Part shown: positions 52,434-60,662 of the stretch, in pieces
How positions within the stretch are numbered: position 1 is the stretch's first letter
Layout: every line of letters starts with the position of its first letter
Assembly (NCBI RefSeq): GCF_001693485.1
Contig: NZ_MAXC01000055.1
Coordinates: forward strand, 186,001-250,000
Direction: 5' to 3'
DNA from: Bradyrhizobium sp. LMTR 3
GTDB taxonomy: Bacteria > Pseudomonadota > Alphaproteobacteria > Rhizobiales > Xanthobacteraceae
DNA length: 64,000 bases
The notes under the pieces: generated by a model
Databases searched by the model: none
The model's input: the letters and a program-made list of their open reading frames with translations, nothing else
What the model was told of the DNA's origin: nothing
Program-made: the position numbers and the translations under genes

Positions 52434-53537
52434 ATGGTGCAACAGCCGGCGCACTCGATCATTGCCGAACTTGAAGATGCCGTCAGAGGCGGTTCATCCG
52501 CCAAGCGGGTGGAGACCCTGCGGCAGGTCACCGATCTCTTCCTCCATGACGGAGAACGCCTCAGCGACGACCAGGTCAAGGTCTTCGACGACGTGCTCTG
52601 CCTCCTGATCGCGCGCGTCGAGACGCGGGCTAAGGCCGAACTTTCCAAGCGGCTGGCGCCGCTCGACTACGCTCCGTTCGAAGTCATCCAGCATCTCGCC
52701 TGGGACGACGAGATCGAGGTCGCCGGCAACGTGCTGGCCCATTCCAGCCGGCTCGGCACCGATGTGCTGGTCGAGATCGCCAGCAGCAAGGGACAGGATC
52801 ACCTGCTCGCCATTTCCGGCCGCGCCGAACTGCCCGCCGCCGTCACCGACGTCATCGTCGACCGCGGCGAAGGCCAGGTGATCCGCAAACTCGCCAACAA
52901 TGCCGGCGCCAAGTTTTCCGACCAGGGCTTTTCCACGATCGTTGCCCGCGCCGGCGCGGACGACGAACTGGTGGAAATCCTCGGCTTGCGCTCCGATTTC
53001 CCGGCAAAGTTCATTGCGGACCTGTTGCGCCGCGCCAAGGAGACCGTTCGCGCGAGGCTTCTGGCCATCGCGCCTCCCGCAGTCCAGGAAGAGATCAAAC
53101 GGGTTCTGAACGAGATCGCCCGCGAGGCCCCGCCACCGGGCCGGAGCTTCGGAGTCGCCGAGGAACTGGTGAAGCTGATGAAGGGGTTGAACGAGCTCGA
53201 CGACGCGGCGGTGTACAAATTCGCGGAGTCGAACAAGTTCGACGAAGTGACGGTCGCGCTTGCCGTCCTCAACGACATGCCGGTCGAGATGACGGCGAAG
53301 CTGATGGAAGGGCCGCGCGCCGACCTGATCCTGATTCCCTGCCGCTCGGCGCGGCTGAACTGGCCAACGGTCGAGTCGATCCTGCGCAACCGCCCGGCGC
53401 ATCCGATCAACGAGCAGACGCTGGACATCGCGCAGCGCGACTACCGAAAACTGTCGATGGAGACGGCCCAGCGCACCGTGCGCTTCTGGCAGTTGCACAA
53501 CAGGATCGAGAAGGAACCGATCATCCGGACAAACTGA
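52434..53537 (+). CDS. DUF2336 domain protein
   Basis: A 367-residue cytoplasmic all-helical protein with a DUF2336 domain, a HEAT-like repeat family common in alphaproteobacteria (LRQVTDLFLHDGERLSDDQV, LAPLDYAPFEVIQHLAWDDE, LAISGRAELPAAVTDVIVDR). It likely binds another protein, but its function is unsettled; related proteins are linked to surface behaviour. The start ATG 52434 is placed by family length. It lies in a perfect hairpin (52390-52437), which may limit translation. Confidence 0.88.
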   Translation: MVQQPAHSIIAELEDAVRGGSSAKRVETLRQVTDLFLHDGERLSDDQVKVFDDVLCLLIARVETRAKAELSKRLAPLDYAPFEVIQHLAWDDEIEVAGNVLAHSSRLGTDVLVEIASSKGQDHLLAISGRAELPAAVTDVIVDRGEGQVIRKLANNAGAKFSDQGFSTIVARAGADDELVEILGLRSDFPAKFIADLLRRAKETVRARLLAIAPPAVQEEIKRVLNEIAREAPPPGRSFGVAEELVKLMKGLNELDDAAVYKFAESNKFDEVTVALAVLNDMPVEMTAKLMEGPRADLILIPCRSARLNWPTVESILRNRPAHPINEQTLDIAQRDYRKLSMETAQRTVRFWQLHNRIEKEPIIRTN

Positions 53538-53566
53538 AGTCCGGCTTGGTATCCACTGTTTCCAGT

Positions 53567-53599
53567 CATGGCCGGGCTTGTCCCGGCCATGCGCTTTTT
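53567..53599 (+). terminator. Terminator between converging genes
   Basis: CATGGCCGGG and CCCGGCCATG form a 10-bp stem with a CTTGT loop, followed by CGCTTTTTA. It lies 30 bp after the DUF2336 stop and 34 bp before the end of the LysR gene. Confidence 0.75.
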
Positions 53600-53632
53600 A
53601 GGCGAACTCCCAAGACACGCGTTGCCAGCCGA

Positions 53633-54469
53633 TCACCGACCATCCAGCGCGCGATCCAGCCAGCCGTCTCCGCCGCCTCTGACCCATTCGAAGCCAAGCC
53701 GCCGGGTCAGCTCGACGCCCTCGGGCCGGAGCATCCGGACTTCGGGATGTTCGAAACTGTCCGGCATCAGACAGAAGCCAAGGCCGGCCGCCACCATTGC
53801 GAGCGCCCGCGCATCGCTGTCGGTCTGCGCGACCACTGTCGGCCGTACCTTCCACGCATCGAGAATCCGCGATGCAGACTGCAACTGCTCGCAATGCACG
53901 CGCACGATCAAAGGCTGGCCCGCCAGTATTTCCGGGGAGACGGGTCCGCGGGGAAATGCGCGTGTGGAGACGGCCAGCGCCTGCCGGTCTGCCGTCAGTT
54001 CCAGTTGCCGATGGCCGCGGGCCGCCGAACCGAGCGCGGTCAGGATGATGTCGTAGCGGCCGTTGGCGAGCCGCTCCTGCAGTTTGGCAAGCGGCGCATC
54101 CTCGGTCCGCCATGGCCTTCCCGGCTCCAGCGCCCGCAACCGCTCGATGCATTGCGCCACGAATGCCGGAGCAATCGTCGGCAGAATTCCAAGCCGCAGC
54201 GGCCTGCCCGACGGCCTGCCGCCGGACGCCGCCTTGAGCCGTTCAGCCTGGCGCAAAATCGATCGCGAGATCTCCAGCACCTCTTCGCCCTTCGGCGTGA
54301 GCCTCACGCCACGCGCATGACGCTCCAGCAGTACGAATCCCAGCTCGGCTTCGAGGGAAGCTATCGCGGCCGACAGCGTTGGTTGGGTGACGAACGCCCG
54401 GCGCGCGCCGGCGCTGAAGCTGCCCGCCTCGGCGACAGCTACGAAATACCTGATCTGCTTCAGATCCAT
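53633..54469 (-). CDS. LysR-family regulator
   Basis: A 278-residue regulator. The N-terminal winged helix-turn-helix (about 1-60) reads DLKQIRYFVAVAEAGSFSAG, VTQPTLSAAIASLEAELGFV and LLERHARGVRLTPKG. The C-terminal effector domain follows. The start is 3 bp from a LysR-type T-N11-A palindrome at 54472-54486. It is divergent from a thioesterase gene, its likely target. Confidence 0.93.
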   Translation of the reverse strand: MDLKQIRYFVAVAEAGSFSAGARRAFVTQPTLSAAIASLEAELGFVLLERHARGVRLTPKGEEVLEISRSILRQAERLKAASGGRPSGRPLRLGILPTIAPAFVAQCIERLRALEPGRPWRTEDAPLAKLQERLANGRYDIILTALGSAARGHRQLELTADRQALAVSTRAFPRGPVSPEILAGQPLIVRVHCEQLQSASRILDAWKVRPTVVAQTDSDARALAMVAAGLGFCLMPDSFEHPEVRMLRPEGVELTRRLGFEWVRGGGDGWLDRALDGR

Positions 54470-54471
54470 CT

Positions 54472-54486
54472 ATAGACAATATCTAT
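54472..54486. promoter_or_regulatory. LysR-type box
   Basis: ATAGA-CAATA-TCTAT is a perfect 5+5 inverted repeat containing T-N11-A. It sits directly upstream of the LysR start and 81 bp before the thioesterase start at 54567. Confidence 0.8.
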
Positions 54487-54566
54487 GGCTTGATATCGGA
54501 GCAATCGCGATTGCCTAAGCCGGTCCCTGGCCCGAACATATGCCGGCAAAACAGCCGGGAGATCGT

Positions 54567-55001
54567 ATGAGCACGGACAACGCCATCCGCGAACTGGTCG
54601 AAAAGGTCACCAATGCCCCCGGCTATACCAAGGCGGTCGGTACCAAGGTCGAGAGCGCAGAGCCCGGTTTTGTGGAGATGTCGCTGGCGAAGAACGACAA
54701 TCTCTTACAGATGAACGGCTTCTTTCACGGCGGCGTCGTTGCCGGGCTGGCGGACCATGCCGGCGGCGGGGCCGTCACCACGGCCATGCCGCCCGGCCGG
54801 TTCGCGGTGACCGTCAACCTCCAGGTCAGCTATCTGGCTCCGGCAAAGGGGGAGAAGCTGATCGCGCGTGCCCGCGCAATCCAGGTCGGAAGCACGATTG
54901 GCGTGGCGCATGTCGACGTGGCGTCGCGGTCCGACGGGACGGAGACGCCGTGTGCGGTGGCGATCGTGACGCTTCGCGGCGTCGACTTCCCGGCCAAATA
55001 A
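54567..55001 (+). CDS. PaaI-like hotdog thioesterase
   Basis: A 144-residue single-hotdog protein of the PaaI/DUF4442-like thioesterase group. The catalytic-region motif is NGFFHGGVVAGLADHAGGGA, with the HGG turn and the helix Asp. NLQVSYLAPAKGEKLIARA is the usual beta-strand region. It probably hydrolyses an aromatic or acyl-CoA thioester. ATG 54567 follows GGGAG and is preferred to the longer version. It is divergent from the LysR gene, so the pair may form one regulated unit. Confidence 0.9.
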   Translation: MSTDNAIRELVEKVTNAPGYTKAVGTKVESAEPGFVEMSLAKNDNLLQMNGFFHGGVVAGLADHAGGGAVTTAMPPGRFAVTVNLQVSYLAPAKGEKLIARARAIQVGSTIGVAHVDVASRSDGTETPCAVAIVTLRGVDFPAK

Positions 55002-55138
55002 AAGCCACGCGAGGCTGGAGACTGCGGTGCGTTCCGGTGACGGAACGTGCATCGCGAGGCCGCGCGAGGGCCCGCTGATCCGGCACATGAAATGTTCGGA
55101 ATGGCGAAAGCCGCCGCTGTCGCTGCTATCTAGCGAAC

Positions 55139-55165
55139 GCAATCTCGTTTGGCGGGCGAGATTGC
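55139..55165. repeat. GCAATCTCG hairpin
   Basis: A perfect 9-bp inverted repeat (GCAATCTCG/CGAGATTGC) with a 9-base spacer. It lies about 140 bp after the thioesterase stop; its role is unknown. Confidence 0.6.
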
Positions 55166-55242
55166 ACATTAAGCAACCGTGCTTCGACTCGGTAAACGCT
55201 GACGTTTCCGTCGCTAATGTAGTTGTTGAGCTGCGCTCTGCC

Positions 55243-55336
55243 GAAGAATGTGCATGAAGCGTCAGTTCTTCGTTTCGGCTCTGCTGGTGCGCTCGGCGCT
55301 ACGCATTGAAGAATGTGCTTGAAGCATCAATCCTTC
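55243..55336 (+). repeat. Two 29-bp direct repeats
   Basis: Copies at 55243-55271 and 55308-55336 both read GAAGAATGTGC(A/T)TGAAGC and end CTTC, with 4 mismatches in 29. Each contains a short frame, MKRQFF or MKHQSF. They account for part of the gap 55002-55557, which shows no convincing gene. Confidence 0.65.
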
Positions 55337-55452
55337 AAGAACGGCGAGACCGCTTGTGCGATCTCGCCGCATATTGACGATCAAGACTTAAAATTTGGTA
55401 TGCCGGTAGTGCATCGAACCGGCCACTGCTCTCGCGTCCCGGACGCGGTACC

Positions 55453-55543
55453 GCAGGGTGGGCAAAGGCGCTCTGCACCGTGCCCACCACCTATCCACTT
55501 GATCACCCTGCATGGTGGGCACGCTGCGCTTTGCCCACCCTAC
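55453..55543. repeat. CGTAGGGTGGGCAAAG palindromic repeat, copy 4
   Basis: GCAGGGTGGGCAAAGGCG and CGCTTTGCCCACCCTAC form the arms, with the shared inner ATGGTGGGCACGCT. It lies 14 bp beyond the ilvC stop. Confidence 0.85.
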
Positions 55544-55557
55544 CCTTTTTTTCGCGC

Positions 55558-56577
55558 TCAGTTCTTCGTCTTGTCCACCAGCGCGCCCTTCTTGATCCAC
55601 GGCATCATGTCGCGGAGTTTTGCGCCGACTTCCTCGATCGGGTGCTCGGCGAGCTTGGCGCGGGTCGCCTTGAACGAGGTCTGGTTGACCTTGTTCTCCA
55701 GCATCCAGTCGCGGGCGAACTTGCCGGACTGGATGTCGTTGAGAACGCGCTTCATCTCCTTCTTGGTCTCGTCGGTGACGATACGCGGGCCGGTGACGTA
55801 TTCACCGTACTCGGCGGTGTTGGAGATCGAGTAGTTCATGTTGGCGATGCCGCCTTCATAGATCAGGTCGACGATCAGCTTCACCTCGTGCAGGCACTCG
55901 AAATAGGCCATCTCCGGCGCGTAGCCGGCTTCGACCAGCGTCTCGTAGCCGCCCTTGATCAACTCGACCAAGCCGCCGCAGAGCACCACCTGCTCGCCGA
56001 ACAGGTCGGTCTCGCACTCTTCCTTGAACGTGGTCTCGATGATGCCAGCGCGGCCGCCGCCGATCGCCGAGGCATAGCTCAAGCCCAGGTCATGGGCATT
56101 GCCGGAGACGTCCTTGGCGATCGCGATCAGGCAGGGCACGCCGCCCCCGCGCTGATATTCCGAGCGCACGGTATGGCCGGGGCCCTTCGGGGCGATCATC
56201 AGCACGTCGAGGTCGGCGCGGGGATCGAGCAGGTTGAAATGGACGTTGAGGCCGTGCGCGAATACCAGCGCCGCGCCCTTCTTCATGTTGTCGTGCAGGT
56301 GCTCGCGGTAGATGTCGCCCTGCAGTTCGTCCGGGGTCAGCATCATCACGAGGTCGGCCCATTTGGCGGCCTCGGCGACTTCCATCACCTTGAAGCCGGC
56401 GGCTTCAGCCTTCTTGGCCGAGGCCGAGCCCTTGCGCAGCGCAATCGCCACTTCCTTGACGCCGGAGTCCTTCAGGTTCAGCGCATGGGCGTGGCCCTGG
56501 CTGCCATAGCCGACGATGACGACCTTTTTGCCCTTGATCAGGTTCAGGTCGGCGTCGCGATCGTAATAAACACGCAT
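55558..56577 (-). CDS. ilvC: Ketol-acid reductoisomerase
   Basis: A 339-residue class I enzyme that converts 2-acetolactate or 2-aceto-2-hydroxybutyrate to the dihydroxy acid with NADPH and Mg2+. The N-terminal Rossmann part shows VVIVGYGSQGHAHALNLKDS and the NADPH-specific RKGSASAKKAEAAG. The C-terminal knotted domain has ETTFKEECETDLFGEQVVLC and EVKLIVDLIYEGGIANMNYS. GAGGAAACGACC lies before ATG 56577. It is separated from ilvB/ilvN by exporter genes, and I see no leader peptide of its own. Confidence 0.98.
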   Translation of the reverse strand: MRVYYDRDADLNLIKGKKVVIVGYGSQGHAHALNLKDSGVKEVAIALRKGSASAKKAEAAGFKVMEVAEAAKWADLVMMLTPDELQGDIYREHLHDNMKKGAALVFAHGLNVHFNLLDPRADLDVLMIAPKGPGHTVRSEYQRGGGVPCLIAIAKDVSGNAHDLGLSYASAIGGGRAGIIETTFKEECETDLFGEQVVLCGGLVELIKGGYETLVEAGYAPEMAYFECLHEVKLIVDLIYEGGIANMNYSISNTAEYGEYVTGPRIVTDETKKEMKRVLNDIQSGKFARDWMLENKVNQTSFKATRAKLAEHPIEEVGAKLRDMMPWIKKGALVDKTKN

Positions 56578-56723
56578 GGTCGTTTCCTCAATCGATGGCC
56601 AAAAAGGGCCGGTTAATCAGGCATTTGGACAGATGGGACCGCCGGTCGCCCGCGAATTTCCGGCGTTGTCTAGAGCATTTTCCCTCGAAGGGGAAACCCG
56701 TTTATGCATGGCCCGGTGCGGCA

Positions 56724-57326
56724 TCATGCGTCCATGAAGACCGGGTAGAGCGAGGCCAGGAGCAGCACCGCCATCACGATGTTGAAGGCGCGCACCGCCC
56801 GGCGGGAGGTCAGTATCGGCCGCAGGGCGGTGCCGAACAGGGCCCAGGCCGTGCAGGACAGGATGCCCAGGAGCAGGCTTAAGCCGACCTGGATCGCGAT
56901 ATTCCAGGGATAGGCGGCGATCGCCGCATAGGCGGTGATGGTGCCGATCACCATGACCCAGCCCTTGGCGTTGACCCACTGGAACATCGCCGCGCCCCAG
57001 AACGTCATCGGACGACCCCGGCTGTCCTGATCCGCGGACGGCGGCTCGGACATCGCAATCGCCCAGGCCAGATAGATCAGGTAGGCCACGCCGGCATATT
57101 TCAGGATGGTCTGCAGCACCGGATAGGCGATGAAGATGGTCCCGAGCCCGAGACCGACCGCGCCGACCATGAAGGCAAAACCCACCGTGATCCCCATGAT
57201 GTGCGGGATGGTCGGGCGGAAGCCGTAGGTGAGCCCCGACGACAGCAGCATGATGTTGTTCGGTCCCGGCGTGAAGAACATCACGGTGGCGAACATGATG
57301 AAGGCGATCAGCAGCGATTGCGACAT
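56724..57326 (-). CDS. LysE/RhtB-family amino acid exporter
   Basis: A 200-residue membrane protein with six TM helices of the LysE/RhtB family. FFTPGPNNIMLLSSGLTYGF is the typical N-terminal motif and GVAYLIYLAWAIA the middle one. It probably exports an amino acid or a related metabolite. ATG 57326 follows GAGG and is preferred to a longer version. It starts 7 bp after the EamA-like gene stop, and the two are probably one operon near the ilv genes. Confidence 0.92.
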   Translation of the reverse strand: MSQSLLIAFIMFATVMFFTPGPNNIMLLSSGLTYGFRPTIPHIMGITVGFAFMVGAVGLGLGTIFIAYPVLQTILKYAGVAYLIYLAWAIAMSEPPSADQDSRGRPMTFWGAAMFQWVNAKGWVMVIGTITAYAAIAAYPWNIAIQVGLSLLLGILSCTAWALFGTALRPILTSRRAVRAFNIVMAVLLLASLYPVFMDA

Positions 57327-57333
57327 GGGGGCC

Positions 57334-58224
57334 TCATGCGATCTTTGGCAGAACTTGTTTTTCTGAAGCCTTGGTAGGTTTGGACAGCAACATGATGGCA
57401 ATGCCGCCGACCACGGTGACCATGCCGGCAAGCCGTAGTGGCCCGAACGTCTCGCCGAACACGACGCTCGATGCGGCGGAACCGACGAACGGCACCAACA
57501 GCGCGAACGGCACAACCTGCGCCGCCGGATAATCCCGCAGCAGCCGGCCCCACAGCCAGTAGGCGATGCTGGTCGAGATACTACCCAGGCCGATCATGCA
57601 CATCAGGCCGGTCAGCGACATGTGCGTCAGCGCATACCAGGTCGGCTTCGGGCCGTTGCTGACCAGCGTCAGCGCAAACAGCGGAACCGCGGCAACCAGG
57701 CACAGCCACGCGAACAGGTCGAACATCGGCACGCCCTGCGCATGCCGCAGCAGCAGGTTGCCGGCCGCGAAGCTGAGCGGCGAGATCATCAAGATCGCGA
57801 AGGCGCTGACGCTGAAATCGTAACCGACGGTGCCGCAGATCATCAGCAGGCCTGCGGTGGCGATAGCAATGCCGACTGCCTGCCCCGCGCTCGGCCGCTC
57901 GCGAAACAACAGCGCGGCAAAGCCGATCGTGAACAGCGCCTGGCTCTGCACGATCACGCTGGAGAGACCGACCGGAACGCCGTGCGCAATGGCAAAAGCC
58001 TGGGCGAGAAACTGGCCGAGGAACAGCGTGAAGCTGATCGCGGCCAGCACGGTCCAGGAAACCTTGGGCCGCGCCACGAACAGGCAGGGCAAGGCCGCGA
58101 TGGAAAAGCGCAGCGTCGTCATCAATTCCGGCGAAAACTCGTCGAGCGCGATCCGGCTGGCCACGAAAGCAAGCCCCCAGATCACCGCTACCAGCACGGC
58201 GATGCAAACATCGGCCGGGTTCAT
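57334..58224 (-). CDS. EamA-family transporter
   Basis: A 296-residue protein with ten TM helices in two EamA repeats of the drug/metabolite transporter family (IAVLVAVIWGLAFVASRIAL at the start; SISTSIAYWLWGRLLRDYPA in the second repeat). EamA proteins export amino acids and other metabolites. It lies 5 bp after the methyltransferase gene and 7 bp before the LysE-family gene. Confidence 0.92.
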   Translation of the reverse strand: MNPADVCIAVLVAVIWGLAFVASRIALDEFSPELMTTLRFSIAALPCLFVARPKVSWTVLAAISFTLFLGQFLAQAFAIAHGVPVGLSSVIVQSQALFTIGFAALLFRERPSAGQAVGIAIATAGLLMICGTVGYDFSVSAFAILMISPLSFAAGNLLLRHAQGVPMFDLFAWLCLVAAVPLFALTLVSNGPKPTWYALTHMSLTGLMCMIGLGSISTSIAYWLWGRLLRDYPAAQVVPFALLVPFVGSAASSVVFGETFGPLRLAGMVTVVGGIAIMLLSKPTKASEKQVLPKIA

Positions 58225-58229
58225 TTTTT

Positions 58230-58925
58230 CTAGCTCTGTTGATCCGGCTTTGGTTTGCGCAGGATATAGGTGCCGTGCAGCGGCGCGTGGTAGTCGATCG
58301 ATTCCAGCGTGAAGCCGATATCAGTCAGCATGCGCTCGATCACCCAGCCGAAGGTCGAGTACTCGTCGCGCATGTGGGTGACCACGCCTTCGCGCTGGAA
58401 ATCGTGGTTCTTGATGGTGAAATCGGCCCACTGCTCGACATCGCGCTCGGTGCCGTCGGGCATGCTGACGAATACGATGTCGCGCAGGTAGAAATTCGCG
58501 CCGGGCTTCAGCGCGGCATAGATCCTCGCCAGCGCCACCGCCTTCCAGAAATCCGGCAAATGGTGCAGCGTGAATTCACTGACGATCAGGTCGTAGGAAT
58601 CGGGCTGGTAGGCAAAGCTCAGCAACCCTGCCGGCTGGGTGCGGATCGCAACCTTGCGGTCGCGGGCCTGGATATTGGCGAGCGCCAGCATCGCCGGCGA
58701 AATATCTATTGCGTCGACCTCGGCCCCCATCAACGCCGCTTCGCAGGCCAGTACACCGTTGCCGCAACCGATATCGGCCACGCGCCAGCCGCGCTGCACG
58801 CCGAGCATGGTGAGCGCGGCCCGTGCGCGATCGTCGCTGTCGTCATGCCGGTCGTAGATCGAGGCGACCGCCGAATCGAGCCCGAGGCGCCGCCTTTGAG
58901 TGTAATACCAGTCACGCGCCAGCAT
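58230..58925 (-). CDS. Class I SAM-dependent methyltransferase
   Basis: A 231-residue methyltransferase. Motif I is VADIGCGNGVLACEA, then the acidic loop EVDAIDIS, and motif II-like LIVSEFTLHHLPDFWKAVA; GANFYLRDIVF follows. The N-terminus (ARDWYYTQRRRLGLDSAVAS) resembles a small-molecule or quinone-like methyltransferase. ATG 58925 has GAGGGG at 8-nt spacing and is preferred to GTG 58931, which overlaps the ilvN stop. The substrate is unknown. Its position after ilvN suggests translational coupling. Confidence 0.88.
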   Translation of the reverse strand: MLARDWYYTQRRRLGLDSAVASIYDRHDDSDDRARAALTMLGVQRGWRVADIGCGNGVLACEAALMGAEVDAIDISPAMLALANIQARDRKVAIRTQPAGLLSFAYQPDSYDLIVSEFTLHHLPDFWKAVALARIYAALKPGANFYLRDIVFVSMPDGTERDVEQWADFTIKNHDFQREGVVTHMRDEYSTFGWVIERMLTDIGFTLESIDYHAPLHGTYILRKPKPDQQS

Positions 58926-58927
58926 GT

Positions 58928-59470
58928 TCACATCCCCTCAGGTCCGCGCCCGATCGCGGCAACGCCAGTGCGCGCCACCTCGACAAGGCCGAGCGGGCGC
59001 ATCAGGTCGATAAATTGACTGATCTTGGATGAATTGCCTGTGATCTCGAACACAAAGCTCTCGGTCGTGGCGTCGATCACGCGGGCACGGAATGCATCCG
59101 CCAGCCGCAGCGCCTCGACCCGGCTGTCGCCGCGGCCACGCACCTTCACCATGGCGAGTTCCCGCTCGATCGAGCGGCCGGTAATCGTCATGTCGACGAC
59201 ACGATAGACCGGGATCATGCGGTCGAGCTGGTGCTTGATCTGCTCGATCACCGTCGGCGTGCCCGTCGTGACGATGGTGATGCGCGAGAGATGTTTGTGG
59301 CTCTCGGTCTCGGAGACGGTGAGACTGTCGATGTTGTAGCCACGCCCCGAAAACAGGCCGATCACGCGCGCGAGCACGCCGGGCTCGTTCTGCACCAGCA
59401 CCGAGAGCGTATGCGTCTCGTTGGGATCGTGGCGCTCTTCCAGGAAGTAGGCGGATGCGGGCTGGTTCAT
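58928..59470 (-). CDS. ilvN: Acetolactate synthase small (regulatory) subunit
   Basis: A 180-residue regulatory subunit that stimulates the large subunit and binds valine. An N-terminal ACT domain (HTLSVLVQNEPGVLARVIGL, FSGRGYNIDSLTVSETES) and a C-terminal regulatory domain (IERELAMVKVRGRG) are present. Size matches the IlvH/IlvN type. ATG 59470 is preferred to the longer reading. The catalytic subunit is encoded at 60663-62438, with a threonine-dehydratase-like gene between. Confidence 0.96.
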   Translation of the reverse strand: MNQPASAYFLEERHDPNETHTLSVLVQNEPGVLARVIGLFSGRGYNIDSLTVSETESHKHLSRITIVTTGTPTVIEQIKHQLDRMIPVYRVVDMTITGRSIERELAMVKVRGRGDSRVEALRLADAFRARVIDATTESFVFEITGNSSKISQFIDLMRPLGLVEVARTGVAAIGRGPEGM

Positions 59471-59495
59471 GGTGGTCCCCTTACATGTCCTCTCG

Positions 59496-60482
59496 TCACG
59501 CCATCGCCCGTTGGGCGGCTGTAGTGGCATCCGTACCGATCCATTTTCGAAACAGATCGAAATCGATATTGCCGCCGCTGAGGATCAGGCCGACCCGCTT
59601 GCCGGCGAGCTTCTGCTTTTCCTGCAGCGCGGCCGCCAGCGGGGCTGCGCCGGCGCCTTCGGCGAGGTTGTGCGTGTCGGTCCAGTAGGCGCGGACGGCG
59701 GCTGCGACCTCGCCGTCGGTCACCTGCACGATGCGCGCGGCGCCCTTGCGGATGATGGCGAATGCGTCCGGATCGGGAATGCGCGTCGCCATGCCGTCCG
59801 CCAGCGTGTTGCTGGTTTCGGTGGTCACTACCGTGCCAGCCGCAAACGACAGTGCGTAGGACGGCGCTTCGGTCGACTGCACGCCGACGATTTCGGTTTT
59901 CAGCCCGAGCAGATCACGCGCCATGATGCAGCCGGAGATGCCCGAGCCCTGCCCGATCGGCACATAGAGAATGTCGAGGTCGGGCGCCGTCCGGAACAGT
60001 TCGAGCGCGTAGGTAGCGACGCCGAGCACCAGATCCGGATGGAACGACGGCACCATATGAAGGCCGGCGAACTGGGCACGGCGCTGGGCTTCTTCGGCGG
60101 CCGCCTGAAAATCCTCGCCGTGCTCGACCAGTTCGGCGCCGAACGCGCGCATGGCGCGGTTCTTCTCGACCGAATTGCCCTTCGGCACGTAAATCACGGC
60201 CGGCACGCCGTGGCGGGAAGCTGCAAAGGCAAGGCTCTGCCCGTGATTGCCGCGCGTCGCGGAAATGATCCCCGATATGTTCGGCCGCTCCCGCTTCAGC
60301 CGGTCGAGATAGACCAGCCCACCGCGCACCTTGAATGCGCCGATCGGCGTGTGGTTCTCGTGCTTGACCACGACGCGCGTCCCCAGCCGTTCGCTGAGCA
60401 GCGGCCAAGCATGCGCCGCTGTCGGCGGCACCGCCTGCCCCACGATCTCGTGCGCGCGTTCGAGTTCGGCGAGGTCAAACAT
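59496..60482 (-). CDS. Threonine/serine dehydratase-like PLP enzyme
   Basis: A 328-residue fold-type II PLP enzyme. The Schiff-base lysine is K51 in PIGAFKVRGGLVYL, and the phosphate-binding loop is GQGSGISG. ISATRGNHGQSLAFAASRHG (substrate loop) marks the threonine/serine dehydratase group. There is no C-terminal ACT regulatory domain, so it is the short catabolic-like type. It could supply 2-oxobutyrate for isoleucine synthesis, and its place between ilvN and ilvB supports that. The start at 60482 excludes the repeat just upstream. Confidence 0.92.
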   Translation of the reverse strand: MFDLAELERAHEIVGQAVPPTAAHAWPLLSERLGTRVVVKHENHTPIGAFKVRGGLVYLDRLKRERPNISGIISATRGNHGQSLAFAASRHGVPAVIYVPKGNSVEKNRAMRAFGAELVEHGEDFQAAAEEAQRRAQFAGLHMVPSFHPDLVLGVATYALELFRTAPDLDILYVPIGQGSGISGCIMARDLLGLKTEIVGVQSTEAPSYALSFAAGTVVTTETSNTLADGMATRIPDPDAFAIIRKGAARIVQVTDGEVAAAVRAYWTDTHNLAEGAGAAPLAAALQEKQKLAGKRVGLILSGGNIDFDLFRKWIGTDATTAAQRAMA

Positions 60483-60512
60483 TTTGGTCTTCCGTCGATC
60501 TTCCCTCGTTGT

Positions 60513-60640
60513 TGTCATCCCCGCGAACGCGGGGATCCAGTATTCCAAAGGCGTCCGAGATGAACGAAGACGCCCCGGCGTACTGGATCGCCCGGACTTC
60601 TGCGTGAAGACGCGCTTCGCGCTTTCGCCGGGCGATGACA
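60513..60640. repeat. Palindromic dispersed repeat, type GTCATCCCCGCGAA, second copy
   Basis: TGTCATCCCCGCGAACGCGG opens and CGCCGGGCGATGACA closes. It shares the TGTCATCCCCGCGAA arm and GGGGATCCAGTA with the copy at 23144-23242. It lies 22 bp beyond the ilvB stop. Confidence 0.75.
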
Positions 60641-60662
60641 GCGGAATTTGTACCTCGCATCC

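Noticed and set aside
55243..55336. Direct repeats as a CRISPR array
   Set aside because: Only two imperfect copies and no cas genes.
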